A DNA stretch of 64,000 bases from Ampullaceana balthica (GCA_944989445.1 CALYLW010000059.1:1116001-1180000), one strand, 5' to 3'. Shown: positions 1 through 17,441, counted from the stretch's first letter. Numbers and translations are program-made. The notes: generated by a model not told the origin, from the sequence alone.

Positions 1-60
1 TTTGAGTCAGTCAGCACCGTTTACAACACAAATGCTGACGTCAAAGGTTCGTGCTTTGTT

Positions 61-335
61 TGGTTAATGTTAATCTGGAAACCAAAATGATTATGATTTT
101 TAAGTCTATATTTTCAATTTAAAAAAAAGAAAAAGCAGGGTGATGTCCCTTAGCGTTAGGCCACAGTGATAATTGAGGGTGTTTTTTTATTTTTATTAAC
201 AAAATAATCAAACATTACTATAAAACACCTTTACGTCAGACATGCCGGACACAATGGCCCTGTCACAAACTGTCACACTTTCTTACACCCGCCCCCCTCT
301 TGAGCGTGACGTACTTTTTGGACGGCCCTTACGCA
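61..335. repeat. Dispersed repeat and MITE terminus
   Basis: 61..170 (taatctggaaaccaaaatga ... gatgtcccttagcgttaggc) recurs at about 8757..8830. 240..335 resembles a MITE end (gtgacgtactttttggacgg) like the one at 6553..6755. No gene seen in 1..417. Confidence 0.6.
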
Positions 336-417
336 TTTAATTTTTAAAAAGATACTTGTGTCAGGTGCAACCGTCTAGAGACGCATTTGTGTGTGGTTAT
401 TTATGTGAGGTCACCTG

Positions 418-673
418 TGCTACATGTGACATCAGTTGAGATACATGTTAGAACCGTTTGTGTTAATGTCACTGTCAATTGTGCTACATGTCACTGCCAC
501 TAGTGCTACGTGTCACTGTCAGTTGTGCTAGATGTCACGATCACGTGTGCTACATGTCACAGTCACACATGCTACATGTCACTGGCTTTTGTGCTACTGT
601 ACTTGTGCTATATCTTACTGTCACTTGTGCTAAAACTCAATGTCATTTGTGCTACACTTCATTCCCACTTGTG

Positions 674-692
<19 letters not shown>
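418..692 (-). repeat. Degenerate 18-24 bp minisatellite over the stop codon of GST gene A
   Basis: About a dozen degenerate copies of a unit built on GTGCTACATGTCACTGTC (plus strand). The copy at 671..685 contains the gene's last codons and stop (ACT GAC ATG TAG on the minus strand); the others lie in the 3' UTR or flank. The end of the coding exon therefore belongs to the array. Confidence 0.8.
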
Positions 693-4985
<4,293 letters not shown>

Positions 4986-5640
4986 TTTTCTATGAAGATA
5001 TAGCAGGTCAACTGGAGCCACATTTTATTGAAGTGTTTTTTTTTGTTTTAGTTTTAAGTTTCAAAGTAAAAATGAATCAAACTATCTTATTTGGTTTCTT
5101 GTGAAGTCAACCCAACGGGGAAAAGATTTCACAAAATATTAAGATTTTAGCTGGCGTATTTCGCCAACGATTTCAAAATCATTCTTTCAATGGCGTGAAT
5201 TCCATTGCGAAAAATTATTAATCAATTACGAGTTAGTTCAAATGAATATATCACATTTCGAGTTAGAGATTTGATTAACTTTTATACGGTAAAAAGTAAA
5301 GAGTAAATAAAGTAAGAGACGTCACATTTTTATTAACGTCATAATAAAAAATATATTATACGCATTTAACGATACCTTTCTTGAAAATATTCTTGGAAAG
5401 TTAAATTTATAATTTTTTTAAATTATTTTTTTTTAAAACGCAAAAAATAAGACCTTGTCGTAGAGATATTTAAACGATTTTTAGTTTTTAAAAAAAAGAA
5501 CGTAAATGAAATATTGCGATTACTTCAGCCACTGCGACCAGTGGCGTAACAACGGGTTGGCATCGGGGCAGTTGCCAAGGATGCCAGCTCAAAAGGGCGC
5601 CACTAAATCTTTAATTTTTAAATTTGTATTTAAATAAATA

Positions 5641-6293
5641 CAGTCCGACCTCTCTAAGTCGAATTCAAAAGGACCCGGTAAAAAAAATTCGACTTACGGA
5701 GTTTTTTGAGTTAGGGAAAATGGCGTAATAGGCGCTGATTAATCAAGGACAATGTAGAAATTGAGAGGTTGGGGGGGGGGACAGCCATACCGGCTTGTAG
5801 GCTTGACAGGAAGAGAGGCGGTGTCTATGTTTCATATGAAAGGAAGCCAACTTGCTTTGACATGCCAACACAAGCCCTTTCCTCCCCCTCCCCCACTTTA
5901 CTCCCTCCACAGTGGGATGGGGGTAGTAAGATTTTTCTTTTAAAAAAGAGTCACAGCATGCAGCAAACGGATGCGAATTAGCTACCACTCATTTTTCTCG
6001 TCTTTGTCATTTTTAGTACTTGCAAGGGTCGCTTAATCCCTCGGGGAATGCACTAAGATAAGATTTTACGTCCATTTACGTGGCTCTACGTTTCAGTTCT
6101 GAAATGTCAATCCAGAATAATAACCCAAACGCCTTGGAAAATTCGACTAATAGATGTTGAAAGTAAAAAAAAATCTTGGAGTTAAGGAGATCTAAAATAC
6201 ATTAGTCTTATGGAATGTGGCCGGGACCTAACAAATAATTCAATCAGAAGAGGTTTTCGACTTAGGTAAGTTCGACTTAGCGAGGTCCGACTG
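5641..6293. mobile_element. TA-flanked MITE (pogo/mariner-like ends), nested
   Basis: Starts cagtccgacctctctaagtc and ends gacttagcgaggtccgactg, with TA on both sides (5639..5640, 6294..6295). The interior is GC-rich and non-coding. Confidence 0.8.
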
Positions 6294-6437
6294 TATTTCA
6301 CTTTTATCCTCAATAACAAAAAGTTAATAATTAATTACATTTCAATATATTTCATTTAAACCATTATAATATTTTTATTATGTTAGTTGCCTTTCCGGGG
6401 CTTCTTATCATACAAATGTCAATATAATTTTAGTCTT

Positions 6438-6941
6438 TCTTTTAAAAAGAAAAATCTTACTATCCCCATCCCACTGTCCAGGGGGTAAAGTGGGTGAGGG
6501 GAGGGAAGGTGTCTCCTCTCACGGGCTTGTGTCGGTATGTCAAAGCAAGTTGGGGGCCATCCATAAAGTACGCCAGGCTATTTTTGACCATTTTAACTCC
6601 CCCCTCCCCTCTGTCGCAAACTGTCACACATCTCGGAAACTAAAGTATGTCGCACTTTCGAACAAAAATTTTGTTTTTTATTAATTAAATAATCAAATTT
6701 CTTATACCCCCTCCCCCACCCCCTCTGGAGCGTGACGTACTTTATGGACGTCCCCTTGACTCCTTTCTTCCCCGCCCTCATCCTGTCAAGCCTTCTAGCC
6801 GCTATGGCTGTCTCCCCCCTCTTGATATCAACATTGTCCTTGATTAATCTGCGCGTATTACGCCAGTTTCCCTAATTCGAAAAATTCCAATTCCCACCCC
6901 CACAGCCCGTTTTTTGAGTTCGACTTAGAGAGGTCCGACTG
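6438..6941. mobile_element. Inverted, truncated second copy of the nested MITE
   Basis: Its right end (gacttagagaggtccgactg, then TA) and interior are the reverse complement of 5641..5950. It is interrupted at 6553..6755 by another MITE whose ends are ggggccatccataaagtacg and gtactttatggacgtcccc. Confidence 0.75.
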
Positions 6942-7879
6942 TATTAACAACACGCCAATACGCCAGCTAACGGAAGTGCTGAGCTGTATTCCGTGGAGTG
7001 TTACTTAAATTTACTTTTAATTGTGAGTTTCTATCGTTATGTATGAGATAATGAGTATGACACATTGACACCTTAGTTTTTATTTATAATACATGCTACT
7101 TCAGTTTTGCTGTATTCTTTATTAACGCAACAATATTCCGTTTTATCCACAAATTTATTTGGTATTATTTAGTAAATAATAAACTTCAAATTAGTATTGT
7201 TCCTGTCTTATGCATTTTTTTATATTTACGCTGTGTAACTGTCACTGTCAGACTACGTAGGCTAATTATGCTTATAAAATAAAATAGAGAAATTCAATTA
7301 TTTTTTCTAACATATTAAAAAAATCGCACAGCTGAAACTGATTTATCAAGGGCGCCAAAAATAAAATAGCCAAGGGCGCCAAAAAGCTATTTACGCCGCT
7401 GACTGCGACTAACAGGATCAACAAGTAGAGAACGTCTGTTTTTATTAATTTTTTAGAATTCAAGTAAGTACATAAAATGTGAAATTTACTCAGCTTTGTT
7501 GAGAAGGAAAATAAATCTCCTTAACAGCTTTTTAACGTGTTGTTTTTTAATGTCATTTTAAATACAGCCTTTCTTTAAAACTGCCGAGGTTTATTTAACT
7601 CTTCAAATTTCATTACACAAATAAAAATTAGTTCAAATTTTAAAATGATTTTAATAGTTATAATATTTGTTACTAGCGTACACCCGTCAACAATGATGGA
7701 AGTTTTCAGCTGAAATCTATTTATTTTGTAAAAAATGCATTTTTTAGGGCGCCTTTTTCAAAAGCCCAACTAACTTGTCCTTGTTTGATAAATAGGAAAT
7801 ATTAAACTTTCTGAAATGTACACAAAGTATTTTATAATAGGGGTTGCAGGGCGACTACGGCACCCCCTTTGTTTTTTTA

Positions 7880-9060
7880 TTTTATAATTAACCATCATCA
7901 AATCCTCTTTTTAAATCCTTTATATTAACTCGTGGTGTCTGCGGCCGCCCTTGCGCGCCCGCCCTTGCGCCGCCCGCCCTTGCTTGTCGCCAAAATTTTT
8001 GATCGATTTTTAACCCACTTGCTCGTAAGCTAGCGAGCTGAAATTTTGCAGGCAGTTTTGTGCCGATAATAAAAACAATGTGTCAAAATTTCAGATCGAT
8101 CGCATGTACCGTAATTAAATTATTGATTTTTTAGATTATTTTATTTATTCCTATGTATCATGCTATTTTTTGAGATAAAGCGTCGCGGTGCGTATTATAT
8201 TGAACAACCTTTCTGTCGCGCAATAAGGTGCGTATTTTATTGACAACTCTTTTTATAAACATATTCCTGATCGGTGCGCATTATATTAAACATGTTTTAC
8301 GACACAACTGCAATTTTGTATTTCTGGATGGTCTGGCGCTGCGTATTATAATGAACACTAGTTTGTGCTGCGGCGCCGTGGCGCCTGCGGCGCCCCCTTT
8401 TTTAAGGGCGCCTACGGCGCCCACCTTTTTCTAAAGCCCAACTAACTTGTCCTTGTATGATAAATACGTAATATTAAACGTTCTTAAATGTACACAAAGT
8501 ATTTTATAATAGAGTTTTTTGTTTTTTATATTGCAAAAGCTTAAGTAAATTATCCTTATATGATAAATACGAAATATTCCTGAAATGTACACAAAGTATG
8601 TATATAATATTTTTTTTACAGTGCTAATCACCACACGATTTTTAAAGTAACTTTAGAAAGCAGCGCACCAAATTACTGCACCAAAAATAACTCTTATCGA
8701 ACGTCCGCATGAAATTGTTCAATTATTAATAATAATAATAGTGTGGAGGGTGTTTAATGTTAATCTGGAAACCAAAATGATTATCCAATTTTTTTTTAAA
8801 AAGCAGAGTGATGTCCCTTAGCGTTAGGCTACATAATTGAGCGTAAATATATATATGATTCTTTTAGTTACGTCTCGTACATAAAGGATTTATATTGAAA
8901 AACTTGGTTTTTTTTTACAGTTTTTTAAAATTACATTGATCCCTTTTCCAAAATTAAAATATGAGCGAAAACAATGACGTCATATAATTATTTTTTTACA
9001 GCGCATATTTAATTTGCACACCTTTTGATGCTTTGGTGCAGTAATTTGGTTTTCCCCGCT
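7880..9060. repeat. Copies of dispersed non-coding repeat; GC-rich patches
   Basis: 7900..8130 and 8757..8960 share blocks (ctttatattaac, tcaaaatttcagatcgatcg, gtaccgtaattaaat) with the family at 26.6-28.0 and 44.4-45.4 kb. 8170..8440 holds several cg-rich repeats around gcgccta/cggcgcc and a recurring 'gtgcgtattatattgaaca' motif. No gene. Confidence 0.6.
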
Positions 9061-10025
9061 TTCTAAAATTAGTAGCGTCAGGACTGACAGACACTACTTG
9101 CGTGACAATTGCAAATTATATTGTTTAATTAATTGTTTGCATAATTTCATTAAAAAAAATAAAGTTGGTCGGCGTTGTTTGTAAATCTTTTGAACAATCG
9201 ATGCGACAGAATATCACTGTATTATTTTCTTTAAACCTTTTTGATAGCTGGCATGGGTTGAGAATACTGAGGAAAAAACAACAACACGTTAAATTACCTG
9301 CGTTTAGTCACACCACAGGTCAATGAAAACATCTCAAAAGCAATGATACTCTATGAATCTGCACCTTTAGAATATCTTATTATAAAATCAGAGTCTTGAT
9401 TCAGGTCCGATTCTTAGAACAGTCAGCACAACCAATGCACCAGATCTGTCTTCTACGTCATATGACAAGCGATAACGGTGGTGCGTTAGTTGCTGGGTGG
9501 TGCTGTCAGCTAGCTAGAATGCCACCACGCACCATAGCTATGATGAAATCCAAATCAGTATCTAAATTCCATTTGCTCATAATTGTGCCATTGGTTCTCA
9601 AATTATCACACATTCTTTGTTTTTCTTTTACAATATTTTATTCTATTTTCTTTAGAAGATTTTGAAAATCGATTCTTAAAACAAGTTTTTTTTGTTTTTA
9701 GTTTTGTCTTCACATGTTGTAATTAATTAAACCCCTATTCTTTTTGCCATTCACACTTTGAAAGAAAAAAAGTTAAGAAAACAGTCATATAAATTCATTT
9801 AGTATAGCCACACCATCAAATTACATATCATTGTTGATGGTCGAAACGATTTAATGTTTGACTTTTGATAATCGCATTTAACATCATACACAATGTCGAA
9901 CTCAAACAAAGTCTTCAACTCATGAAAAACTCTGTCTAACTTAGACTACATCGACTAGTTTATGTGTGTGTTGTTGTTGTTTTTTTACAAAGCTTCTCCT
10001 TTTTCTGTTAAATGGGTGTTTACAA
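9061..10025. other. No recognisable feature
   Basis: AT-rich sequence downstream of GST gene B. Short open frames only, none resembling a known protein; presumably the 3' UTR and flank of gene B. Confidence 0.5.
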
Positions 10026-13000
10026 TTAGTGCTCCGTTGGTTTTCTGTTGGCCAAGTAAGCCTTGATATTTTCATCGCCCTCCACCTTTTCGATCAGGGT
10101 CTGGACAAGAGGGTAAGCCTCCGTGTTGACCAGTCCTCGCTTGACCAGTGACTCGAGTTGGTCGAATACAACAACGTCGGCAAGCGTCAGCTGTCAGGGG
10201 ATAAGGAATACATTATGTGGCGGATGTGAAAACACTATTAAAACGTTTGCTAGCGCTTGCAATTATAGTTTTAAAACACAACCAAGCACGCAACGAGTCT
10301 GCCTCTAAAATACGTGATTATGGCATGGCAAAATAACTAACTTTGGGTCACACAACCTTTTCACAATTTTCATATGGGACGCAGTTTTGTTGTTTCATTT
10401 TTGCCTAAAGATAAAAAAAATTTTTTTAAATACTTTGTTTTTCCTGTACCCGTCTAGCCTAGAATGTACCCAGTACTGCCAGTACGTATTGTCATTTCAA
10501 TCGTTTCATTTCTCTAAAGAGCAACACTCAGTTCCTGTTTATACCACACCCCCCCCCACACACACACAAACCACGTCAAGATCACATCTCACCGTGACCC
10601 TATACTTGTCCTATCGCCCCAACCCCTTTTTCGCCCCTCAAATTTTGTACACAATAATCGAAGAGATAGTACAAATAAAGTAAACGATTGCAATCACGAT
10701 CCAATGCAACTAGCAGTTATCAGCCCATCCTCATCCTGTAGCGCTGGTACATTGTATTGTAATTACATTGTTTCGTAGTTACATTAATGCAGCTCTCTCA
10801 AATTTGTTTTTAACCGATTGGTGACGTCAAACTCAGTGTCCGCGACAGCCGATGTTTTAATAGCTCTTCGCGTAGACACCGGAACATCCCAAGTGCAGGG
10901 CAAACAAAAAGCATTTTTGTCACGTGATACGCTGAAAGTTCTATAAATAGTGGGAATCTCTCTCAGTTAGCCCCGGCCAATGATGAAAGAGCTGCGATGT
11001 TTGATATTAGAGTTATGACTTAAGACGATATTGAAGCCATTAAAAACTGTCACATGTTTTTTCCATTAAAAATTGTAATTAACAGAGACTTTTCCAATGT
11101 ATTGAATATACTAATTGACGGATTATTGTATGAAATATAATTAACGAGGAACAAGTATTTCACCTGATGAACTAATGCCCTGAATGTACTAACAAACGAA
11201 ACATTACACTGAATGTACTAACAAACGAAACATTACACTGAATGTAGAATACTCACAAACGAAACATTACACTGAATGTACTAACAAACGAAACATTACA
11301 CTGAATGTACTAACAAACGAAACATTACACTGAATGTACTAACAAACGAAACATTACACTGAATGTACTAACAAACGAAACATTAGACTGAACTCACCGA
11401 CGAACCAACGAAGAAGCCAGTGCCATTCTCTCTGAGCAGTTTCTCAAAAAATGCCAAGAATTTGGGAACTTCGACTTCTTTGACGTTTTTCAAAAGCTCA
11501 GCCTACAGAAATAATTGCATAAAACGAATGAGCAAACTATCATATTCCATGTAACATTTGACATGGCGTCAAAAGGCCCTGAGTCACTAAGACTCTTATA
11601 GAACCCCTCGAGGAATTCTCCGGCAACTTTCTCCCCTCCATCAAGGAGAGCTCGCCGACGGGGACACCCCTGAGACGACCCCCTAGAAAGGAGGGTCGGC
11701 TGGGCAGATGGCAGCCGCACAAGTCGACCAAGTCTGCTTCTCAATGGGAGTTTCAACCCCAAAGGGTGGATGTGGATTATTTCCCACTTCGACCCGCCAT
11801 AGCTGCGGCGCCACCACGCCACAGAAGACGGGTCTCTATAACCAGGGACTGACGCAAGATAGATATTCCATGTGGACGGCCTCATTAGTATGAACTCTAA
11901 CTAAAATCGTTTTAAAGAATGAGTTTATACAATGCATGATTTTAAATAACGTATAGTGTTTATTTTGGTAGGAGTGCCTGAACCAAGTACGGAGATAAAT
12001 TAAAAAATAGTAATACATGGTCATTATTATTAAGGGAAAAAAAACACACAATGTAAATTTAATAAATAAATAAAATGTTATCTTCAAAGATGTTCACGTA
12101 GTGTTGTAATAGTGATGAAGTGACGACACTCGTGCTTGAAAATGCTTGATGTCAGGATAAGCAACTTTTAAACCTTATTTTTAAACTTCAACTTAATCCG
12201 TATTTATATTACATTTGACACGATACGGATTTTCTTGGTTTACATCATTTTGGCGTATCTTTGCCGTTTATTTAGTTGACCAACATGAAGAAAGTTTGTC
12301 CTCTGTGTTCTGTAAGTGCTGTGAGAGTGTTTCAAGCAAATCACTCCAACTCCTCCTCGTGGCTTGTGCGTTAACAGGTTACTGTTGTTTAAAAATAAAT
12401 ATTCATTTTCGTTTTATTACAATAAAATGAAGCCGAACAAATTTCATGGAAATTCTCCATTATAAATGCAAGGGGATATTTTATTAGATGTTAATACGGC
12501 ACAGCTCGTTGCTCATAAAGTTGGCAAGTTACATATTTAAACCACCTGCATCAACAATGGAAAAGATATTTTATGAAGGAACACGCACAAGCCGTGAGAA
12601 GTTATTTGTGGAAGATTGTTTGGTGAAAGCTTGGACAGGGAAGATCAAGAAAGTATGGGGGCGAATATTTCTGATAGATTCATTTATCAACGCACACAAC
12701 AATGAAGGACTGAAATGGACATAAAGCCTATTACTGACGATTCCACGCCCCCCCCCCAACATGTCGCAATAATCTTCTGTATAGAAGGAGCGTCTGTATC
12801 ATATAAGATAATGGTACAGGTTTTAATAGTTTCAATAATAAAGCAATCAATTAAATGTCTGCAGAGAATGTCTCCAGAGAATGTCTGACCTTCGATGACC
12901 TACCTTCTTTGCTTCGTCTCTTTCTCTGTGTGACCTTGAGAGCGCCGTGCTGAAGTCTGCAGATAGCTGGACGACCTGGTCAATTTCGAGGGACTCAAGG

Positions 13001-14129
13001 TTCGACTGACCATACAACCCTAGAAGAAAAGTTAGTGATGTATGATGTTGTTTTTCAAATGACCATTCAACGCTACAAAAATTATTCCGTGATACGATTC
13101 GACTGACAATAAAACCCTATAATAAAAATATAAGATGTGTTATTGAAATTATTTCAAGTCTTAAGGTTTTCTGTGTAATCACAAATGTGTTCTTGTGACG
13201 TGTGATGAGACACGAGTGAGTTTATTTTTACACCAATCAAGTCGCAGATTCCATAAGTGCAGACAGTTGCGCCGATGGTGCGTGTTATAAACGAAATTAT
13301 TGGTATCCACAACATAACCTCCCCCCTGAGCCGCAGAATAATTTGTTTGACAAAATTTATAAAGGGATAATTTGACGTCGTTGTGAATTGAAATGCCCCC
13401 AACCCCATAACATTTTTCCCAAAGGAAAAATTATCCGACGATCGAACCAATAACAAATCATTAATAAGCTGAAACCACTCCGGGGGTTATTTTAAACTAT
13501 ATATAAAATTTTTTTAAAATCTCAAAATACAAACGGGCAATGTATTTGTTGACTATGATTTACCAAGTTCTCTGGCCAAGTAGGCTTCGATGGCCCTGCT
13601 CTGTGCGTAGCGTTTGCCGTCCACTTCAAGCACTGGCAGCTGACCGAACGGTGTATCTGGAAACGTTGACAATGAATAGTAGAATTATCATACATCGAAA
13701 TACAGGCTCGTGATTCTTATGGCTTAGATTTTTAACAAGTATGGATGCATCTCTAAAGCGTTTAAATATAAGGAAGGAGACATCAACATGACATTTTGCA
13801 GAGCTAATTTCTTTCCAGAAAATATAGTGTGCACCAATGTGAGAAGCACTGAAAACTCCCGGACATTGAATCCAAACTTAAGTTTGTGAACATACCAAAA
13901 AATGCTCAAATTGTTATCCCCACATAAGATATACCAATGTTTATTTTTTAAAATTTCAATAGAGAAAATACTTTTTTTAAGCCCACTCACTTGGTTTTTC
14001 TGCAGACCAACTGTCACGTGCTAACCTGACGTCATCGTATTGTTTTCCGGCTGCGGCAAGAAGGAGCCTGGAAACCTCGGCGCGTCCTCGGGCATCGAAA
14101 TAAATCAGTTTGATGTTCTTTGGAGACAT
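10026..14129 (-). CDS. Sigma-class glutathione S-transferase, gene B (5 exons)
   Basis: 205-aa GST from exons 13991..14129, 13564..13656, 12904..13019, 11398..11502 and 10026..10190, with the same intron positions and phases as gene A. It starts [19 protein letters not shown] (Tyr10 catalytic, Trp41 present). Exon 2 has [10 protein letters not shown] but reads QSRAIEAYL where A, C and D have QSVAI, placing an Arg beside the conserved glutathione-contact Ser. Exon 4 has GTGFFVG and exon 5 the TLADVVVFD capping box; the end is KPTEH-stop. A good acceptor (tttctctccag, minus strand) lies about 17 bases before the ATG, so a 5' non-coding exon is likely. A 29-bp tandem array starts at the exon 4 donor. 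The 3' splice site of intron 2 is partly duplicated upstream, at about 13097..13140. Confidence 0.95.
11180..11391. repeat. 29-bp minisatellite, seven copies, ending at the exon 4 donor of GST gene B
   Basis: Seven units built on gaatgtactaacaaacgaaa. The last ends six bases before exon 4 (11398), i.e. at the GTGAGT donor. Sequence just inside the exon (cgacgaaccaacgaag) loosely resembles the unit. Confidence 0.88.
11553..11862. mobile_element. GC-rich 310-bp insertion flanked by 11-bp direct repeats
   Basis: This island in intron 3 of GST gene B stands out from its AT-rich surroundings. Both sides carry atattccatgt (11542..11552 and 11863..11873), which looks like a target-site duplication. 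There is no poly-A and no recognisable RNA gene or protein; identity unknown. Confidence 0.5.
12765..12812 (+). mobile_element. LINE/SINE 3' tail fragment
   Basis: gcaataatcttctgtataga ... ataagataat matches the 3' tails at 49805..49868 (LINE) and 49040..49085 (SINE). It lies in intron 3 of GST gene B. Confidence 0.75.
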
Positions 14130-15913
14130 TTTATTCTTGTTATTCTGGAGAGAAAAAATATGCGTTTAAATAAGCATCCAGAAATACTGCCCGCGGTCAT
14201 AACTATGGCCAACATGCAAAGCTTGCTAGAATTCACGTTAAACATGAACATAAGCTCGTCTTAATAATCTTTCTCACATTTAATAAAATATTTAACACAG
14301 ATTTCACAAAGTTGAAAAAAAGTATATTTGCGTACAAATGTATGTAGTATAAATTTGTAATGATTTATTTGGCGTTAAACAACAATTCAGAAGTCTAGTC
14401 AGGCTGGTAGGTCTACAATGTTAATTTGTTTTGAATTTATAGTTTTCTGAGACTCTTTCCAAGTGTTTGTTGCGTGGTTAGTTGATTGGGTAGAAGAGTG
14501 GAGTTATCTGGCATGAAGAACAGAGGTTCTCGAGTTTAATGCAAAAAATAAGAAACGGGTACCGGTACCTTAGCTTGAATTGCCATTTTTTTAAAAGCAT
14601 TATAGCTATTGGTCGGAAATGTTTTCATTTTATTTTAAAGTTTTAAGTATTATTGTTGTTATTGCAAGAATCAAAACATTGTAAGATCTGTCAGGGTTCG
14701 ATAATGAATTGTGAGTTTATTTTGAAAGTAGGAGACACTTTGATTTAAGTAATAGACGGGTAACGGATAATGTTAAATTGACTCACATTGAACGGATTGG
14801 GGTTTTTCACAATTTTAGAACCCTTTGTTATGAAGTTGTTTCTGACAATGCAGTTAATAACCTTTTTGACGTCATAAAAGGAAGATACACATTCTATCCC
14901 AATACAAGGGAGTATCCACTTTTGAAAAGCTCCAGTTGTAGGATCTTTGGTTTCACATATTCTGTGGTGGTAGAGAAGACTGTTGATAGCGATAGGAATC
15001 TAACAACAATGCTTTGACAGTCTCTTTGTTAAACGTGAAACTTGGAATGATTTTATTTTAATTTTTTTTTAAATTTGACTCCGACACTTGGCGGTGATTA
15101 TCCCGATTGAATACCTCCTTCTGACAGCACTGTTCATTGCTCATCCGACTTATTCTTGGCAGCGCCCCTGAGGATACGCCCATTTTCTCCTGAAGATGCT
15201 AATTGACAGACATTCAAGGATAATTTCAAGGGCGTCGTGTTGACTGGAGTGCAGACCCTCATACCACAGCTGACATAAGATCGTGTAGTACCATGATGCC
15301 TCGTTCAAGAGACGGGTGTGTCAATGGTATATAGTAGACGATTAGAATAGTTAGAATGAGGCCAGGATAGTGTGTGGAGGCTGGTGTAAGATTCACTGTT
15401 TAGTTATTAGCGGTAAATATTTCTCGCCGTTTAATCACATTGTTGGTGACCATTGTATGACTTTATAACGTAACAATTGCATGCAGACACGGATACGAGA
15501 ATGTTTCATGCTGAGGGATACGACATTAAAAATTTAGTAGACTTTAACTGAGGCTATTTATAATTTTTTCATTTTATGGCGGAAGTCTTTTAATAGATAT
15601 TATAAATGCACTTTGGTTCCAGGGGCGGAAATCTGGTACTCTCATGTATTGACTATACAAGATATGTCTTTATATAAACGACAAATAATAAAAACCTGAA
15701 ATGTACATTTATATCAAACCGCTGTCATATCATCCAGCCGATCTGTGAGATCTCCTGCCCCAGATCAGCATAGGAACCAACAAATGGGATGTGACAACTT
15801 CATAAATAACTATCACTTTGAAGACAAGGGAGAACAACGACACAAACATGTCAGGTTTGGAGGGGAGGGGGGTGGTGCTCTCAATCCCATGTGATTTAAC
15901 TAATTTAGAGAAA
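14130..15913. other. No recognisable feature
   Basis: AT-rich flank upstream of GST gene B; it should contain that gene's promoter and a possible 5' non-coding exon. No conserved coding sequence seen. Confidence 0.5.
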
Positions 15914-15921
15914 GATACACG

Positions 15922-17441
15922 AAGGCCCGGACTTAAGAGTCCCAGGGCCCCTAGGCACTTGCCATTTGGGCCCCCCAACCATCTCGAAGTTAATTTGGAA
16001 ATTTAGAAAATTAAATTCACAAGTACAGAAAATATAATTTTTAATTGACTTTATATAGTGACTTTAATTAATAGAATAATATAGTATATTTTACTACAGT
16101 CACGTTATTCTATACAATTTATAGAATCCTACGACGAACTTTCTTCTATGCAAAAGAACGAATGACGTCATCATAGTCAATTGACTGCATTATTTCTGTC
16201 TCTATGTACATTACAGAGACTAAATTGAGCCTGTTCTCTCCCATGTTAGACCTTAAGTAAATCTTTACTCTCTTTAGCGCTGAAAACGGTTGTTCTGCTG
16301 AGCAGTTAGACGCCGGTGTGCACAACAGCATCCTGAGCGCAATTCCTGCGTTTGAATAAATGTCCAAAAAGACTTTTTTCCTATTAGTATTTGTATAGAT
16401 TCAGTGATGATACCTCCATAACTTCATCATTCGACAACAAATGAGCTTGCAGGAGCAGACACTCGTTTACCAAAGTCATATCCAAATCCCCCGGATAAAA
16501 TGTTATAATGTTTCTGGCTCCTTCACGGATGTCTTTAAATTCCAAAAGATGTAGCTTCGTAAGAAAGTCAAACTTTTTACTTAACTCCTCATAAGCAGAT
16601 CCGCGTCTCCGTAGTTCTGTACTTAGTCTATCTACAATGACGTTAAAAATGGTACCTCTGAATCTTTCCCTGCCAGAAAGTTTGGTCTCGTTTCCTTTGA
16701 CTTCGTCGACCTGTACTTTACGCTTACGGCATGATTTTTCAATGACTTTCGACTCAAAATGATCAAAGGTACTCGGTTACCTTAAGTGTTCTAGATAAGT
16801 TACCAAAGACTAATACAGTTCAACGATTTTACCCAGGTCGATGTTAATAGATTGGAGACTTTTTTTTTACTCTGTTGAATCTTTCCAAGATGTAATTACA
16901 GAGAAAGGACAAAAAGCAAGTTTCCATCGAGTCTAATGAATTCAGAAGACCTGAAGTCTCAGAGCGCGGTAGATTGTTTTTCATTTGAATCATTGGCAAT
17001 TATCTGAAGAGCTGCCATGATCTCATCCCAGGACCAACATAGACTTCGGCAGGCGTCAGATCATCTTGTCTGAGAAAGACTCTTCACGACTGTTGAATTG
17101 GTATGCCAGCTGCTAGTGAGATGATCGACCGTATCTCAACCATCGACAGGGACACTGGGCAGTTGAATGAATTTGTTTTCTGGGCAATGTTTTAAGCTTG
17201 ACAGTTGGCGAAGAATACGGCTTACAATGACAAACCAACACAACCCAGCGCTGCGCACTTGACTACTGCGCAGTTTCCGCAAAATATAGTAAACATATTT
17301 ATTATAATATTATTTTCAATAAAAGGTTTTGATAATGCAAGCCAGGCTTTTGAATGCATGTAAAGATTCCACCACCTGGCCACTAGACTGGTTGGGGCCC
17401 TAGGCCAGGGCCTTGTAGGCCTAGGCAGAAATCCGGCCCTG
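15922..17441 (-). mobile_element. hAT element with 8-bp TSD and transposase remnant
   Basis: Left end aaggcccggacttaagagtc and right end ...gaaatccggccctg are imperfect inverted repeats. gatacacg(a) flanks both sides (15914..15921 and 17442..17449). The interior carries a minus-strand hAT transposase remnant. It lies between GST genes B and C. Confidence 0.85.
16146..16740 (-). pseudogene. hAT (ZMYM1-like) transposase C-terminal remnant
   Basis: Read from 16740 downward, the minus strand gives a stretch with FNVIVDRLSTELRRRGSAYE and LTKLHLLEFKDI. After an interruption near 16370-16390 comes the dimerisation region LCTPASNCSAEQPFSALKRV and GENRLNLVSVMYIE, ending DDVIRSFA-stop. These match the order of the C-terminal half of ZMYM1-like hAT transposases. 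Upstream sequence to about 17200 is too decayed to follow. Non-functional. Confidence 0.8.

Larger units (their letters stand above)
5539..7401. mobile_element. Non-autonomous hAT element with 8-bp TSD, carrying nested MITEs
   Basis: Left end cagtggcgtaacaac and right end ...ttacgccgctg are inverted repeats, and both flanks carry actgcgac (5531..5538 and 7402..7409), a perfect 8-bp target-site duplication. No transposase seen. It holds two copies of a TA-flanked MITE in opposite orientation and one further MITE. It lies between GST genes A and B. Confidence 0.88.

Noticed and set aside
11490..11885. 131-codon minus-strand frame
   Set aside because: Runs from intron into GST gene B exon 4 region through the GC-rich insertion; no homology recognised and no codon-level support.
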